From NCBI RefSeq assembly GCF_947495625.1, contig NZ_CANLZW010000024.1:1-64000 (forward strand): a stretch of 64,000 bases of DNA. Direction: 5' to 3'. Of the stretch, positions 1 through 9,812 are shown piece by piece. Position 1 is the first letter of the stretch; each line of letters starts with the position of its first letter. The notes under the pieces are model-generated. The model worked only from the letters and a program-made list of their open reading frames with translations, was not told where the DNA came from and did no database searches. Origin of the DNA: an uncultured Cocleimonas sp. (GTDB taxonomy: Bacteria > Pseudomonadota > Gammaproteobacteria > Thiotrichales > Thiotrichaceae). A program made the translations under genes and the position numbers.

Positions 1-30
1 AATCATTTAAAGCGAAGTGCGATAACTCTG

Positions 31-75
31 ACTAGCCTTCTAAGAGGGCTAGTCTTCATACGCCCTTCTAGGGCG
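31..75. repeat. Two tandem small hairpins
   Basis: Two inverted repeats follow each other. ACTAGCC (31-37) pairs with GGCTAGT (47-53), and CGCCC (61-65) pairs with GGGCG (71-75). Both loops contain TTCTA. Together with the next hairpin at 85-103 they form a row of three stem-loops with similar loops. Rows of short hairpins occur at the ends of IS200/IS605 elements, so this could be the remnant of one whose transposase lies left of the window. That origin is inference; only the pairing is seen. Confidence 0.45.
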
Positions 76-84
76 AATACAAAA

Positions 85-111
85 CCACGTTCTTAGAACG
101 TGGATTTTTAC
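85..111. terminator. Probable bidirectional terminator hairpin
   Basis: CCACGTTC (85-92) pairs with GAACGTGG (96-103) around a TTA loop. It is followed by ATTTTTAC on the plus strand and by TTTTG on the minus strand. It lies 35 bases past the stop of the minus-strand MBL hydrolase gene, so it can end that transcription unit. It could equally be the end hairpin of an IS200/IS605-like remnant. Confidence 0.5.
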
Positions 112-145
112 TTTTAAATGTTAAGTAATAAAGCAAAATCAGCTT

Positions 146-1105
146 TTACGCTGCTTTTCTTGCTAGCTTTGTTAGCCAGAAATCCAGACCTTGCGAATTT
201 AACAAACTATCAAATTTAATAACTTTGTTTTGAAAATCTACGTCCTGTTCACAGCCCATATCCGCTAAGACTTTGAGTAAATACTCTCTGATTTTCTGAT
301 CAATATGTTCGATACGATTTTCAGTCATATCTTTGGCAGCTTCTGAAATCTCTACAAAAGCATTCACACTCGCCTTGAGTTGCTCGATGACTTTCTCTGT
401 TGGTTTGATTTCACCAAAGTGTGTGAGATAAATCTTCTCAGGGTTTTTCGCTAAAATCTTATCGATACTTGCTAGTAATGCATCAGGATTAAACTGCACA
501 GGCGTAGTCGTACAGAAAATGAATCGACCTTCTGCGGTGGTTAGTTGCGGATAGGATAAGCCAAAGGTATCTCCGGTGAAAATACCATCGCTCTTTTTAT
601 CGTAAATACTAAAGTGATGATTGGCGTGGCCCGGTGTATCCAGAAATTCTAAAACACGACCATTCATGTCGAGAGTAAATAGATCGGGTGCTTCGATGAC
701 TCGATCTTCATCGACAGGTTGAATCGTACCGTAGAGCTTTTTAAAGGCTTCTTCACCGTATACCGCTGATGCACCTGCAATTAAACGGCTTGGGTCAATC
801 ATGTGAGCCGCGCCATAAGGATGAATGACCAATTTAGCATTAGGACATTTCAGCATGAGTTCACCTGCACCACCGGCGTGGTCCAGATGAACATGCGTAG
901 GAATGATGTATTTCACATCATCAAAACTGAGTTGCTTCGATTCAAGAACTTCAAGAATATACGGAATACTGTCATTAGTACCCGTCTCGACAATCGCCAC
1001 ATCACCATCTTCTTCGATTAAATAAAGAGCAGCGATACCTGGTTGTGTGTATTCGGCGTCAACAACTGTGATTCCATTCCCTAGATCTTGAAACGTAGCT
1101 TTCAT
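146..1105 (-). CDS. MBL-fold metallo-hydrolase
   Basis: A 319-residue metallo-beta-lactamase-fold hydrolase. The zinc-binding signature THVHLDH is at about residues 70-76, with an upstream DVAIVETGTN strand, a later DTPGHANHH segment that supplies a further metal ligand, and a GD motif (FTGDTFG). There is no signal peptide, so it should be cytoplasmic. It starts 9 bases after the prpE stop and is probably co-transcribed with it, which hints at a thioester or lactone substrate linked to propionate metabolism. That link is inference; the family hydrolyses many ester and thioester substrates. The substrate cannot be read from the sequence. Confidence 0.85.
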   Translation of the reverse strand: MKATFQDLGNGITVVDAEYTQPGIAALYLIEEDGDVAIVETGTNDSIPYILEVLESKQLSFDDVKYIIPTHVHLDHAGGAGELMLKCPNAKLVIHPYGAAHMIDPSRLIAGASAVYGEEAFKKLYGTIQPVDEDRVIEAPDLFTLDMNGRVLEFLDTPGHANHHFSIYDKKSDGIFTGDTFGLSYPQLTTAEGRFIFCTTTPVQFNPDALLASIDKILAKNPEKIYLTHFGEIKPTEKVIEQLKASVNAFVEISEAAKDMTENRIEHIDQKIREYLLKVLADMGCEQDVDFQNKVIKFDSLLNSQGLDFWLTKLARKAA

Positions 1106-1114
1106 TCTTGTTAA

Positions 1115-2986
1115 TTATCCTTTTAGTTCTTGAATTTCGCTCAGTGAATCAGGATCATCGATGGTTGAAGGAATAATATATTCTTCACCATTGAAGATTT
1201 GACGCATGGTTTTTCTAAGAATTTTACCAGAGCGAGTTTTCGGTAAACGTGGCACAACATGTACTTCTTTGAATGATGCCACAGCACCAATCTCCTGGCG
1301 AACTAAAGTAATTAATTCTTTGGTGATATCTTCATCAGACATGGTAATGCCATTTTTAAGCACGACGAAACCGGTTGGCATCTGACCTTTTAAAGCATCG
1401 TCTCGGCCAATAACCGCACATTCTGCAATGGCTGGGTGTTTGCCGATAATCTCTTCCATTTCACCGGTTGAGAGACGATGACCAGCGACGTTGATAACAT
1501 CATCAACACGTCCCATTACGAATAAATAACCTTCATCATCGATATAACCACCATCGCCACTTACGTAGTAACCAGGGTACGTTTCAAGATAACTCGCTTT
1601 GAAACGATCTAAGTCACCCCAGACAGAGGTTAAACAACTCGGAGGCATCGGTAGTTTAATAGCGATATTACCTTGTTCGTTTGGACCTAATTCTTTGCCG
1701 TTTTCATCCAAAATTTGGACATTGAAACCCGTACAAGGAACGGTTGCAGAACCTGGCTTAACTGGCATTTTTTCGATACCTGTCATGTTTGAAGCTATCG
1801 CCCAGCCTGTTTCTGTCTGCCACCAGTTATCAACAATTGGCAAACCAAATTTTTCGTCGAGCCAATCAAATGTGGCAGGGTCTAGTCGCTCACCCGCAGA
1901 ATAGAGTGCTTCTAAACAAGATATATCGTATTTTTTTGCTAAATCTGCTTCAGGATCTTCTTTTTTGATGGCTCTGTAAGCAGTAGGAGCGGTAAACAAA
2001 CCTTTGACTTTGTATTCGCTAATCACTCTCCAGAATGCGCCTGCATCTGGGGTCATGATTGGCTTACCTTCATAAAGAACAGTAGTACAACCGTGTAGAA
2101 GCGGTGCGTAGACGATGTATGAATGTCCAACAACCCAGCCAACATCTGATGCTGCCCAGAACACATCACCGGGATCAATATCATAAACCGCTTTCATGCT
2201 GTATTTTAAAGCAACCGCATGGCCGCCATTTTCACGAACCACACCTTTTGGTTTACCCGTAGTACCCGAAGTGTAAAGAATATAAAGTAAGTCAGAACCT
2301 TTAACAGGCGTACATTCTGCTGGTTGTGCTTTACTGATCGCTTCTGACCAATCAACATCACCTTCCTGAGAAAGGTCAGCAGTCGCTTCTGGTCTCTGGA
2401 ATACAACGACGTTTTGTGGTGTGTGTTCAGAAATTTTGATCGCATTGTCAATTAGTGGCTTGTATTCGATAACACGTTTGATTTCTATACCACAAGAGGC
2501 GCTTAGAATAACTTTTGGTTTGGCATCGTCGATACGTACAGCCAATTCAGGTGCAGCAAAACCACCAAATACTACTGAGTGAATTGCACCAATACGGGCA
2601 CATGCCAACATAGCAATTGCGGCTTCTGCAATCATCGGCATATAGACGATGACACGATCACCTTTTTCTACACCTAGGTCTTTTAACATACCAGCAGCAA
2701 GCGCTACTTCATCGCGTAATTCACGGTAGGTATAAACTTTCTTCGTATCAGTAACTGGTGAATCATAGATCAACGCCGCCTGGTCAGCGCGGCCATTATT
2801 AACATGATAATCAAGTGCCATGTGAGCGGTGTTCATTTCACCATCTGCAAACCAGTGGTGAATCCCATCATTGTCCTGCGTTAAAATATTCTGCGGTGGT
2901 TTAAACCATTCCAAAGCTTCTGATTTTTCTTTCCAGAAACCTTCCGGGTCATTTTTTGCAGCATCAAATTCTTGTCGGTAACTCAC
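1115..2986 (-). CDS. prpE: Propionyl-CoA synthetase
   Basis: A 623-residue acyl-CoA synthetase that activates propionate to propionyl-CoA by way of an acyl-adenylate. The AMP-binding P-loop YTSGTTGKPKGV is at about residues 238-249, a WWQTETGWAI motif is in the middle, and the C-terminal PKTRSGKILRK segment holds the conserved Lys588 of the acetyl/propionyl-CoA synthetase family. Length matches PrpE. The WWQTETG region and the neighbouring methylcitrate genes favour PrpE over acetyl-CoA synthetase. A motif copy (3031-3062) separates it from the upstream nitroreductase gene, so it may have its own promoter and form a two-gene unit with the MBL hydrolase. Confidence 0.92.
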   Translation of the reverse strand: MSYRQEFDAAKNDPEGFWKEKSEALEWFKPPQNILTQDNDGIHHWFADGEMNTAHMALDYHVNNGRADQAALIYDSPVTDTKKVYTYRELRDEVALAAGMLKDLGVEKGDRVIVYMPMIAEAAIAMLACARIGAIHSVVFGGFAAPELAVRIDDAKPKVILSASCGIEIKRVIEYKPLIDNAIKISEHTPQNVVVFQRPEATADLSQEGDVDWSEAISKAQPAECTPVKGSDLLYILYTSGTTGKPKGVVRENGGHAVALKYSMKAVYDIDPGDVFWAASDVGWVVGHSYIVYAPLLHGCTTVLYEGKPIMTPDAGAFWRVISEYKVKGLFTAPTAYRAIKKEDPEADLAKKYDISCLEALYSAGERLDPATFDWLDEKFGLPIVDNWWQTETGWAIASNMTGIEKMPVKPGSATVPCTGFNVQILDENGKELGPNEQGNIAIKLPMPPSCLTSVWGDLDRFKASYLETYPGYYVSGDGGYIDDEGYLFVMGRVDDVINVAGHRLSTGEMEEIIGKHPAIAECAVIGRDDALKGQMPTGFVVLKNGITMSDEDITKELITLVRQEIGAVASFKEVHVVPRLPKTRSGKILRKTMRQIFNGEEYIIPSTIDDPDSLSEIQELKG

Positions 2987-3030
2987 ATTAATCTCCTATG
3001 TTGAACTATTTATACCACCCAGACTAAAGC

Positions 3031-3062
3031 AAAAAAAACAGGCTAAAAGTAGGGGGGTGACT
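3031..3062 (-). repeat. Dispersed intergenic G6/C6 motif, copy 1
   Basis: The core AAAAGTAGGGGGGTGAC is at 3045-3061, preceded by an A8 run at 3031-3038. On the minus strand it reads C-rich core, then TAGCC, then a T8 run. It lies 70 bases past the nitroreductase stop in the sense of transcription, as a terminator would, although the hairpin itself is short and imperfect. Confidence 0.8.
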
Positions 3063-3131
3063 TTTCTTAATTTACTATCATATTTCTATTTGTATTAGTT
3101 GATCTAAACAGTTTTAAACGCTATCTAATTG

Positions 3132-3797
3132 TTATTTATAGAATTTTGTAAACTCGTTTACTTCTAATCTTGAAGTACGATAACTGTTTACTAAAGCTTC
3201 TTTATCTTCATAACCAAGTGCAATTCCACAGAGTAAAACGGTGTCGTCATCGTAACCAAGTTCTGGTTTAATGATGTGCGGGTAATCACCTAAGGACGCT
3301 TGCGGACAAGTACCTAATCCCTGTTCTTCAGCTGCTAGCATGATGGATTGCAGGAACATGCCATAATCCATATATGAGCCACGTTCCATGATCTTATCCA
3401 TAAAGAATAACAGCATGACTGGCGCATCAAATGATCGGTAGTTAGCAGCCCATTGATCCATTTGACGATCTGTATCTTCGCGGGTAATGCCTAATGTTGA
3501 ATACATCAAAAGACCACATTCTTTACGACGATCTTTGAAAGGTGAAACCCACTCAGTAGGGTAGTAATCGTAATCAGCTTTGCCGCGATCTCCACCTCTG
3601 AAAGCTGTTTCGATTTTATCTTGCAGTGATAATTTAGAATTGCCCGTAACTACGGCAACTTGCCAAGGCTGAGTATTTGTACCTGAGGGAGCATGTCTGG
3701 CAGATTCAAGAATCGCCTGGATCTTTTCATCTTCGACGGGCTTATCCATATAAGCGCGAACAGATTTTCTCTGTTTTAATGCATCACTGACATTCAT
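3132..3797 (-). CDS. Nitroreductase family protein
   Basis: A 221-residue FMN-dependent nitroreductase-like oxidoreductase. The N-terminal RKSVRAY and ARHAPSGTNTQPWQV motifs bind FMN in this family, and LAAEEQGLGTCPQ (about residues 155-167) is the other typical segment. Its ATG overlaps the prpF stop by one base (TAATG), so it is translated from the methylcitrate operon. A nitroreductase is not a standard part of this operon. Its substrate is unknown; detoxification of a quinone or enone by-product would fit, but that is speculation. Confidence 0.85.
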   Translation of the reverse strand: MNVSDALKQRKSVRAYMDKPVEDEKIQAILESARHAPSGTNTQPWQVAVVTGNSKLSLQDKIETAFRGGDRGKADYDYYPTEWVSPFKDRRKECGLLMYSTLGITREDTDRQMDQWAANYRSFDAPVMLLFFMDKIMERGSYMDYGMFLQSIMLAAEEQGLGTCPQASLGDYPHIIKPELGYDDDTVLLCGIALGYEDKEALVNSYRTSRLEVNEFTKFYK

Positions 3798-5023
3798 TAA
3801 GTATTCTCCATATCATCAACTGGAATATTATCAAGAACGTCACCCGGAATTCTCACAGCACCTTCCATTAATACACGTGCACTGCGGCTCATAACTACCT
3901 TATTAACTGTCCATTCTCCATCATTCTGAAGGGCTTCAGCGCCTACTTTCAAGGTGCCTGAAGGATGCCCGAAAGTAACAGAGTCACGATCACCGCCACC
4001 CGCCGCTAAGTTAACTAAAGTGTCTGGTATGGTTGCAGCCGTTCCGATGGCAACAGCAGCGGTTCCCATCATCGCGTGGTGTAATAAACCCATCGATAAG
4101 GCACGCACATTCAAATCGATATCATCAGCTTTAATTTCTTTGCCACTGGATGAGGTATAGCTTTGTGGTTTACCCACAAAAGCGACTTTAGGTGTATGTT
4201 GGCGAGTTGCCGCTTCTTCAATGGATTCAATCAAACCCATTTTGATCGCACCGTAAGCACGAATGGTCTCGAACATTTCTAGTGCTTTTTCGTCACTATT
4301 GATATCTGTTTGTAATTCAGTACCGTTGTAGCTCGTGCCATTGAAATTGATATCTTCAGCGTTCAAAAAAATCGTTGGAATACCTGCATTAATCATGGTT
4401 GCCTTGAAAGTCCCTATACCAGGCACTTCCAAATCATCAACCAGATTACCCGTTGGGAACATTGCTTCTGATGCATCCACAGGGTTCATGAATTCAACTT
4501 GAACTTCAGCCGCAGGAAAAGTCACACCGTCCAGTTCAAAATCTCCGGTTTCCTGTACTTCACCATTGGTGATAGGGACTTGAGCGGTAATCGTTTTCTC
4601 GATATTCGCCTGCCAAACTCTAACGGTAGCGATACCATTTTCAGGAATGCGATCAGCATCAACCATGCCGTTACTGATGGCAAAAGAGCCAACAGCAGCA
4701 GTCAGGTTTCCACAGTTGCCACTCCAATCGACAAAAGGTTTGTCGATTGAAACTTGTCCGAAAAGGTAATCAACATCGTGATCAGCTTTTGTACTTTTCG
4801 CCAGAATTACCGTTTTACTGGTACTAGACGTTGCACCACCCATGCCATCGGTTTGTTTGCCGTATGGATCTGGGCTACCGATAACACGAAGCAGCATCGC
4901 ATCGCGAGCTTTACCAGCTACCTTACATTTTTCAGGTAGGTCTTCCAGATTAAAGAAAGTGCCTTTACTGGTGCCGCCGCGCATATAGGTAGCGGGGATT
5001 TTTATCTGTGGTGCAAATGCCAT
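3797..5023 (-). CDS. prpF: 2-methylaconitate cis-trans isomerase
   Basis: A 408-residue PrpF-family isomerase that interconverts 2-methyl-trans-aconitate and 2-methyl-cis-aconitate in the AcnD-type methylcitrate cycle. The N-terminal YMRGGTSKGTFF motif and the WSGNCGNLTAAVG segment are characteristic of the family. It follows acnD by 11 bases and overlaps the nitroreductase start by one base. The AcnD/PrpF pair replaces PrpD, so the operon uses the AcnD route. Confidence 0.95.
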   Translation of the reverse strand: MAFAPQIKIPATYMRGGTSKGTFFNLEDLPEKCKVAGKARDAMLLRVIGSPDPYGKQTDGMGGATSSTSKTVILAKSTKADHDVDYLFGQVSIDKPFVDWSGNCGNLTAAVGSFAISNGMVDADRIPENGIATVRVWQANIEKTITAQVPITNGEVQETGDFELDGVTFPAAEVQVEFMNPVDASEAMFPTGNLVDDLEVPGIGTFKATMINAGIPTIFLNAEDINFNGTSYNGTELQTDINSDEKALEMFETIRAYGAIKMGLIESIEEAATRQHTPKVAFVGKPQSYTSSSGKEIKADDIDLNVRALSMGLLHHAMMGTAAVAIGTAATIPDTLVNLAAGGGDRDSVTFGHPSGTLKVGAEALQNDGEWTVNKVVMSRSARVLMEGAVRIPGDVLDNIPVDDMENT

Positions 5024-5034
5024 TCTATTGCTCC

Positions 5035-7641
5035 TTAAGCCGCTGTTGATTCAAGAAAATCTTGAGCAAAACGTTGTAATACGCCACCTGCTTCATAGAC
5101 ATGTACTTCTTCAGCAGTATCGAGGCGACATTTCACTGGGATATTTACTTCTTCGCCATTCTTTCTTGTCATTTTTACAGTGAGTTGAGAACCAGGTGCA
5201 ATTTCACCTTCTACATCGAACGTTTCCGTACCATCGATATTGTAAGTTTTGCGGGTTTCACCATTGATAAACTCAAGAGGTAATACACCCATGCCAACTA
5301 GATTGGTACGGTGAATACGCTCGAAACCTTCTGCAACAATCGTTTCAACACCGGCAAGACGAACTCCTTTCGCTGCCCAGTCACGAGATGATCCCTGACC
5401 GTAATCAGCACCCGCTATAATGATTAATGGTTGTGCACGATCCATATAGGTTTCGATCGCTTCCCACATACGCATTTCTTCGCCTTCTGGCTCAACACGT
5501 GCGAGTGATCCTTGCTTGATTTCACCATTGTCGTCTAAACACATTTCATTCAACAATTTAGGATTCGCAAAGGTCGCGCGTTGTGCGGTTAAATGATCAC
5601 CACGATGTGTTGCATAAGAGTTAAAGTCTTCTTCAGGTAATCCCATCTTGTGCAGATAAGCACCCGCAGCACTTTCAAGCATAATCGCGTTTGAAGGTGA
5701 TAAGTGATCCGTGGTGATATTGTCGCCAAGAACCGCAAGAGGGCGCATACCTTTCATCGTACGCTCGCCTGCTAATGCACCTTCCCAATAAGGAGGTCGA
5801 CGGATGTATGTGCTCTTTTCATCCCAATCGTATAATGGGCTTTGTGCTTCTTCTATCACACCTAAGTTAAACATTGGGTTATAGATTTGATGGAACATTT
5901 CAGGCTTAACACTAGATGCTACGATTGCATCGATCTCTTCATCTGAAGGCCAGATATCTTTTAATGTAATTGGGTTACCGTTCTGGTCTTTTCCTAATAC
6001 ATCTTTTTCGATATCAAAACGGATGGTGCCGGCAATTGCATAAGCTACAACTAATGGCGGTGACGCAAGGAATGCCTGTTTTGCATATGGATGAATACGA
6101 CCATCAAAGTTACGGTTACCAGATAAAACGGCAGTAGCGTAAAGGTCACGATCAACAATTTCTTTTTGGATAACAGGGTCGAGTGCACCTGACATACCAT
6201 TACAGGTAGTACAGGCAAATCCCACGATACCAAAACCTAATTTTTCAAGCTCTGTGAGTAAACCGGCATCTTTTAAATAAAGCTCTGCTACTTTAGAACC
6301 CGGTGCAAAGGACGTTTTAACCCAAGGCTTACGCAGTAAACCAAGCTTGTTGGCATTACGTGCAATAAGTCCTGCCGCAACCACATTACGTGGATTTGAA
6401 GTATTAGTACATGAAGTAATTGCAGCAATGATTACTGCACCATCAGGCATTTTGCCTTCGGCTTCTTCTTCCAGTACTTTGTCCATATCTTTAGCGATAC
6501 CACTAGATGCTAGATCAGCAGTGGCTAAACGACGATGTGGGTTTGAAGGTCCAGCCAAGTTACGTTCTACAGACGATAAATCAAACGTAAGTACTCGTCC
6601 GTATTTAACGTCTTTAAGATCATCAGCCCATAGACCTGTTTCTTTTGCGTATTGTTCAACTAATGCGACTTGCTCAGGCTCACGACCTGTTAGCTTTAAG
6701 TAATCAATGGTTTGCTCATCGATGTAGAATAAGCCCGCTGATGCACCGTATTCAGGTGTCATATTTGAGATCGTTGCACGATCGCCAATGGTTAAACTCT
6801 TAGTACCTTCACCAAAGAATTCAAGGTAAGAAGAAACTACTTTCTCATTACGTAGGAATTCAGTGATTGCTAGAACTATGTCAGTAGCAGTGATGCCTTC
6901 CTGACGTTTACCAGTTAGCTCTACACCAATAATATTAGGAAGACGCATCATTGAAGGAAGACCTAACATAACTGTTTCTGCTTCCAAGCCACCTACACCG
7001 ATTGCCATTACACCTAGCGCATCAACGTGTGGTGTATGTGAATCAGTACCAACACAAGTATCAGGGAATGCAATACCACCGCGGGCTTGAATCACAGGAG
7101 ACATTTTCTCCAGATTGATCTGATGCATGATGCCGTTACCCGCTGGTATCACATCGACATCTTGGAAAGAGGTTTTACACCATTCGATAAAATCAAAACG
7201 ATCCTTATTACGGCGATCTTCAATGGCACGATTTTTCTCAAATGCTTCAGGATCAAAACCGGGTGCTTCTACAGCTAGTGAATGGTCAACAATTAACTGC
7301 GTTGGAACAACAGGATTCACTTTAGATGGATCGCCACCTTGATCAGCAATTGCATCACGTAAACCAGCCAGATCAACTAACGCTGTTTGACCAAGAATAT
7401 CGTGACATACAACACGTGCCGGATACCACGGGAAATCCAGATCTTGTTTGTTTTCGATAAGTTGCTTCAGTGAGTCTGTTAGTGTTTCCGGATTACAACG
7501 ACGCACTAACTGCTCTGCCAATACACGAGAAGTGTAGGGAAGTGTTGCGTATGATCCTGGTTTTATTGCCTCGACCGCTGCGCGCGTATCAAAGTAATCC
7601 AGGTCGGTGCCTTCAAGGTGTTTACGGTATTCTGTGTTCAT
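5035..7641 (-). CDS. acnD: 2-methylcitrate dehydratase, Fe/S-dependent
   Basis: An 868-residue aconitase-family enzyme that dehydrates 2-methylcitrate to 2-methyl-trans-aconitate, which PrpF then isomerises. Three cysteines placed to hold a 4Fe-4S cluster are visible: Cys411 in SCTNTSNP, and Cys477 and Cys480 in ACTTCNGMSG. The C-terminal swivel domain holds GADYGQGSSRDWA. The ATG at 7641 (MNTEYRKHLEGTDLDYFDTR) matches the family N-terminus. The frame stays open upstream to 7815, but that part overlaps the 3' end of prpC and looks unlike the family, so I excluded it. A stem-loop occupies the gap to prpC. Confidence 0.95.
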   Translation of the reverse strand: MNTEYRKHLEGTDLDYFDTRAAVEAIKPGSYATLPYTSRVLAEQLVRRCNPETLTDSLKQLIENKQDLDFPWYPARVVCHDILGQTALVDLAGLRDAIADQGGDPSKVNPVVPTQLIVDHSLAVEAPGFDPEAFEKNRAIEDRRNKDRFDFIEWCKTSFQDVDVIPAGNGIMHQINLEKMSPVIQARGGIAFPDTCVGTDSHTPHVDALGVMAIGVGGLEAETVMLGLPSMMRLPNIIGVELTGKRQEGITATDIVLAITEFLRNEKVVSSYLEFFGEGTKSLTIGDRATISNMTPEYGASAGLFYIDEQTIDYLKLTGREPEQVALVEQYAKETGLWADDLKDVKYGRVLTFDLSSVERNLAGPSNPHRRLATADLASSGIAKDMDKVLEEEAEGKMPDGAVIIAAITSCTNTSNPRNVVAAGLIARNANKLGLLRKPWVKTSFAPGSKVAELYLKDAGLLTELEKLGFGIVGFACTTCNGMSGALDPVIQKEIVDRDLYATAVLSGNRNFDGRIHPYAKQAFLASPPLVVAYAIAGTIRFDIEKDVLGKDQNGNPITLKDIWPSDEEIDAIVASSVKPEMFHQIYNPMFNLGVIEEAQSPLYDWDEKSTYIRRPPYWEGALAGERTMKGMRPLAVLGDNITTDHLSPSNAIMLESAAGAYLHKMGLPEEDFNSYATHRGDHLTAQRATFANPKLLNEMCLDDNGEIKQGSLARVEPEGEEMRMWEAIETYMDRAQPLIIIAGADYGQGSSRDWAAKGVRLAGVETIVAEGFERIHRTNLVGMGVLPLEFINGETRKTYNIDGTETFDVEGEIAPGSQLTVKMTRKNGEEVNIPVKCRLDTAEEVHVYEAGGVLQRFAQDFLESTAA

Positions 7642-7677
7642 TAAATATGTCCCGTGATAATTTTTATGTGTTACATC

Positions 7678-7709
7678 TAGATTGCTTGAGCTATGCAACA
7701 AGCAATCTA
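7678..7709 (-). repeat. Intercistronic stem-loop prpC-acnD
   Basis: TAGATTGCTTG (7678-7688) and CAAGCAATCTA (7699-7709) are perfect 11-base arms around a 10-base loop, in the 94-base gap between the prpC stop and the acnD ATG. There is no T run on the minus strand, so it does not look like a terminator. It may protect or process the mRNA and so set the prpC:acnD ratio; that role is inference. Confidence 0.6.
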
Positions 7710-7735
7710 TACATACTGTGCTTGATATACTGTGT

Positions 7736-8890
7736 TTAGCCGCGATCAGATAACGGTACAAACTCCATGTTTTCTGGGCCAACATAGTTCGCTGATGGAC
7801 GGATGATCTTTCCATCCTGACGTTGTTCGATAATATGCGCGCCCCAACCAGTGGTTCGTGCGATTACAAACAAAGGTGTGAACATCGCTGTTGGTACACC
7901 CATCTGCTCATAAGAAACCGCCGAGAACCAATCCAGGTTCGGGAACATTTTCTTTTCGTCCCACATAACTGTTTCAATACGCTCTGCAACATCAAACATT
8001 GTAGAGTTTCCGTTAGACTCAGACAGTTGTTTGGCAACGCGTTTGATAACCTCGTTACGCGGATCAGCAACGGTATAAACAGGGTGTCCGAAACCAATAA
8101 TGATTTCTTTACGCGCCATACGTTCGCGGATATCAGCTTCAGCCTCATCTGCGCTGTTGTAACGCTTCTGAATATCAGAGGCTACTTCGTTAGCGCCACC
8201 GTGCTTAGGGCCACGCAATGCGCCGATTGCACCGGTAATACAAGAATGAACATCTGATTCTGTTCCTGCTATTACACGAGAAGTAAAGGTTGATGCATTG
8301 AATTCATGTTCTGCATAAAGCGTCAATGAAATGTGCATCGCCTTAACCCATTCTTCAGGTGGCTTTTCACCATGAAGCATGTGTAGAAAATGTCCGCCGA
8401 TTGAATCATCATCCGTTTCAGTATCGATCTTTTTGCCGTTATGACTGTAGTGGTACCAGTAAAGTAGCATTGAGCCAAAGCTCGCCATTAAACGATCTAA
8501 GGCTTCGCGTGTTTCAGCTTCTGGATGACTCTCTTTCTCTGTCATGCAGGTTCCCATTGCAGAACAAGCAGTACGCATTACATCCATTGGATGAGCTGAT
8601 GGTGGGATATTTTCTAAAATCGTTTTAACTGCAGCCGGTAATCCTCGCATTCCTTTAAGCTTAGCTTTGTAAGACTTAAGTTGAGATGTGGTAGGTAATG
8701 TGCCGTGAATAATCAAATGAGCAATTTCTTCAAACTCAGCTTGTTCAGCGAATTCAAGAATATCGTATCCACGGTAATGTAAATCATTACCTGTAACACC
8801 GACGGTACATACCGCTGTATTTCCTGCAGCTGTTCCCGATAGCGCTACTGATTTTTTCGGCTTGAATCCGGTTTTAGTCGTTTCGCTCAT
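7736..8890 (-). CDS. prpC: 2-methylcitrate synthase
   Basis: A 384-residue citrate-synthase-fold enzyme that condenses propionyl-CoA with oxaloacetate. The family segments [12 protein letters not shown] near the N-terminus, [10 protein letters not shown] and GFGHPVY are all visible. It is shorter than hexameric TCA citrate synthases, and it lies between prpB and acnD, which supports the methylcitrate assignment. Its ATG overlaps the prpB stop by one base (TAATG). Confidence 0.95.
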   Translation of the reverse strand: MSETTKTGFKPKKSVALSGTAAGNTAVCTVGVTGNDLHYRGYDILEFAEQAEFEEIAHLIIHGTLPTTSQLKSYKAKLKGMRGLPAAVKTILENIPPSAHPMDVMRTACSAMGTCMTEKESHPEAETREALDRLMASFGSMLLYWYHYSHNGKKIDTETDDDSIGGHFLHMLHGEKPPEEWVKAMHISLTLYAEHEFNASTFTSRVIAGTESDVHSCITGAIGALRGPKHGGANEVASDIQKRYNSADEAEADIRERMARKEIIIGFGHPVYTVADPRNEVIKRVAKQLSESNGNSTMFDVAERIETVMWDEKKMFPNLDWFSAVSYEQMGVPTAMFTPLFVIARTTGWGAHIIEQRQDGKIIRPSANYVGPENMEFVPLSDRG

Positions 8891-9765
8891 TACTTGTCCT
8901 CACTTGCGAATAATTGATCAAGTTTTTGTTCGTATTCGTGGTATCCAAGATAATCGTAGAGCTCCATGCGGGTTTGCATCGTATCTATGACTTCTTTCTG
9001 ATGACCATCTTCTTTAATATGCTCGTATACATTAAGTGCTGCTTTACTCATCGCGCGGAAAGCACTCAAAGGATAAAGCTGTAATTTAACGCCAACTGAC
9101 GCTAATTCATCTGATGAAAATAGGGGAGTTGCACCAAATTCTGTGATGTTAGCTAATACTGGTACATTTACTGCTTTTACAAATTCTTCGTATTGCTCAA
9201 GTGTATTGATTGCTTCCGGGAAGATCATGTCTGCGCCAGCTTCAACACAAGCGATAGCGCGATCAATTGCAGATTGCATGCCTTCAACTGCTAGTGCATC
9301 TGTACGCGCCATGATTACAAAATCAGAATCTGTTTTTGCATCAACCGCAGACTTAACACGGTCAACCATTTCACCTTGGCTGATAATCGCTTTGTTTGGA
9401 CGATGTCCACAGCGCTTCTGCATTACCTGATCTTCAATATGTACTGCACCAGCACCAGCACGTGTAAATTCACGTACACAACGTGCAATATTGAAAGATC
9501 CGCCCCAACCAGTATCGATATCGACTAGAAGTGGTAACTCAGATGCATCAGTAATACGGTAAGTATCTTCAAGTACATCTTTCATGGTTGTGATTCCAAG
9601 ATCAGGAATACCCATTGAACATGCTGCTACACCACCACCAGAAAGGTAGATTGCTTTATGACCAACTTTCTCTGCCATAATTGCCATATACGCGTTTACT
9701 GCGCCAACGACCTGAAGTGGATTGTTGTCATCAACTGCTTGACGAAATTTTTTGCCCATACTCAT
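8890..9765 (-). CDS. prpB: 2-methylisocitrate lyase
   Basis: A 291-residue ICL/PEPM-superfamily lyase that splits 2-methylisocitrate to pyruvate and succinate. The catalytic KRCGH motif is present (Cys119), together with the metal-binding DIDTGWGG and EDQ segments. An AAGG ribosome binding sequence lies upstream of the ATG at 9765. It is the first enzyme gene after the GntR regulator. Confidence 0.95.
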   Translation of the reverse strand: MSMGKKFRQAVDDNNPLQVVGAVNAYMAIMAEKVGHKAIYLSGGGVAACSMGIPDLGITTMKDVLEDTYRITDASELPLLVDIDTGWGGSFNIARCVREFTRAGAGAVHIEDQVMQKRCGHRPNKAIISQGEMVDRVKSAVDAKTDSDFVIMARTDALAVEGMQSAIDRAIACVEAGADMIFPEAINTLEQYEEFVKAVNVPVLANITEFGATPLFSSDELASVGVKLQLYPLSAFRAMSKAALNVYEHIKEDGHQKEVIDTMQTRMELYDYLGYHEYEQKLDQLFASEDK

Positions 9766-9812
9766 GATAATTTACCTTTCTTTAAATTTGTTTATAGATA
9801 TTAGTCTGTTTA

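Noticed and set aside
7642-7815. Extension of the acnD frame 58 codons upstream
   Set aside because: It overlaps the end of prpC and the intercistronic stem-loop, and does not look like the family. The ATG at 7641 matches known AcnD N-termini.
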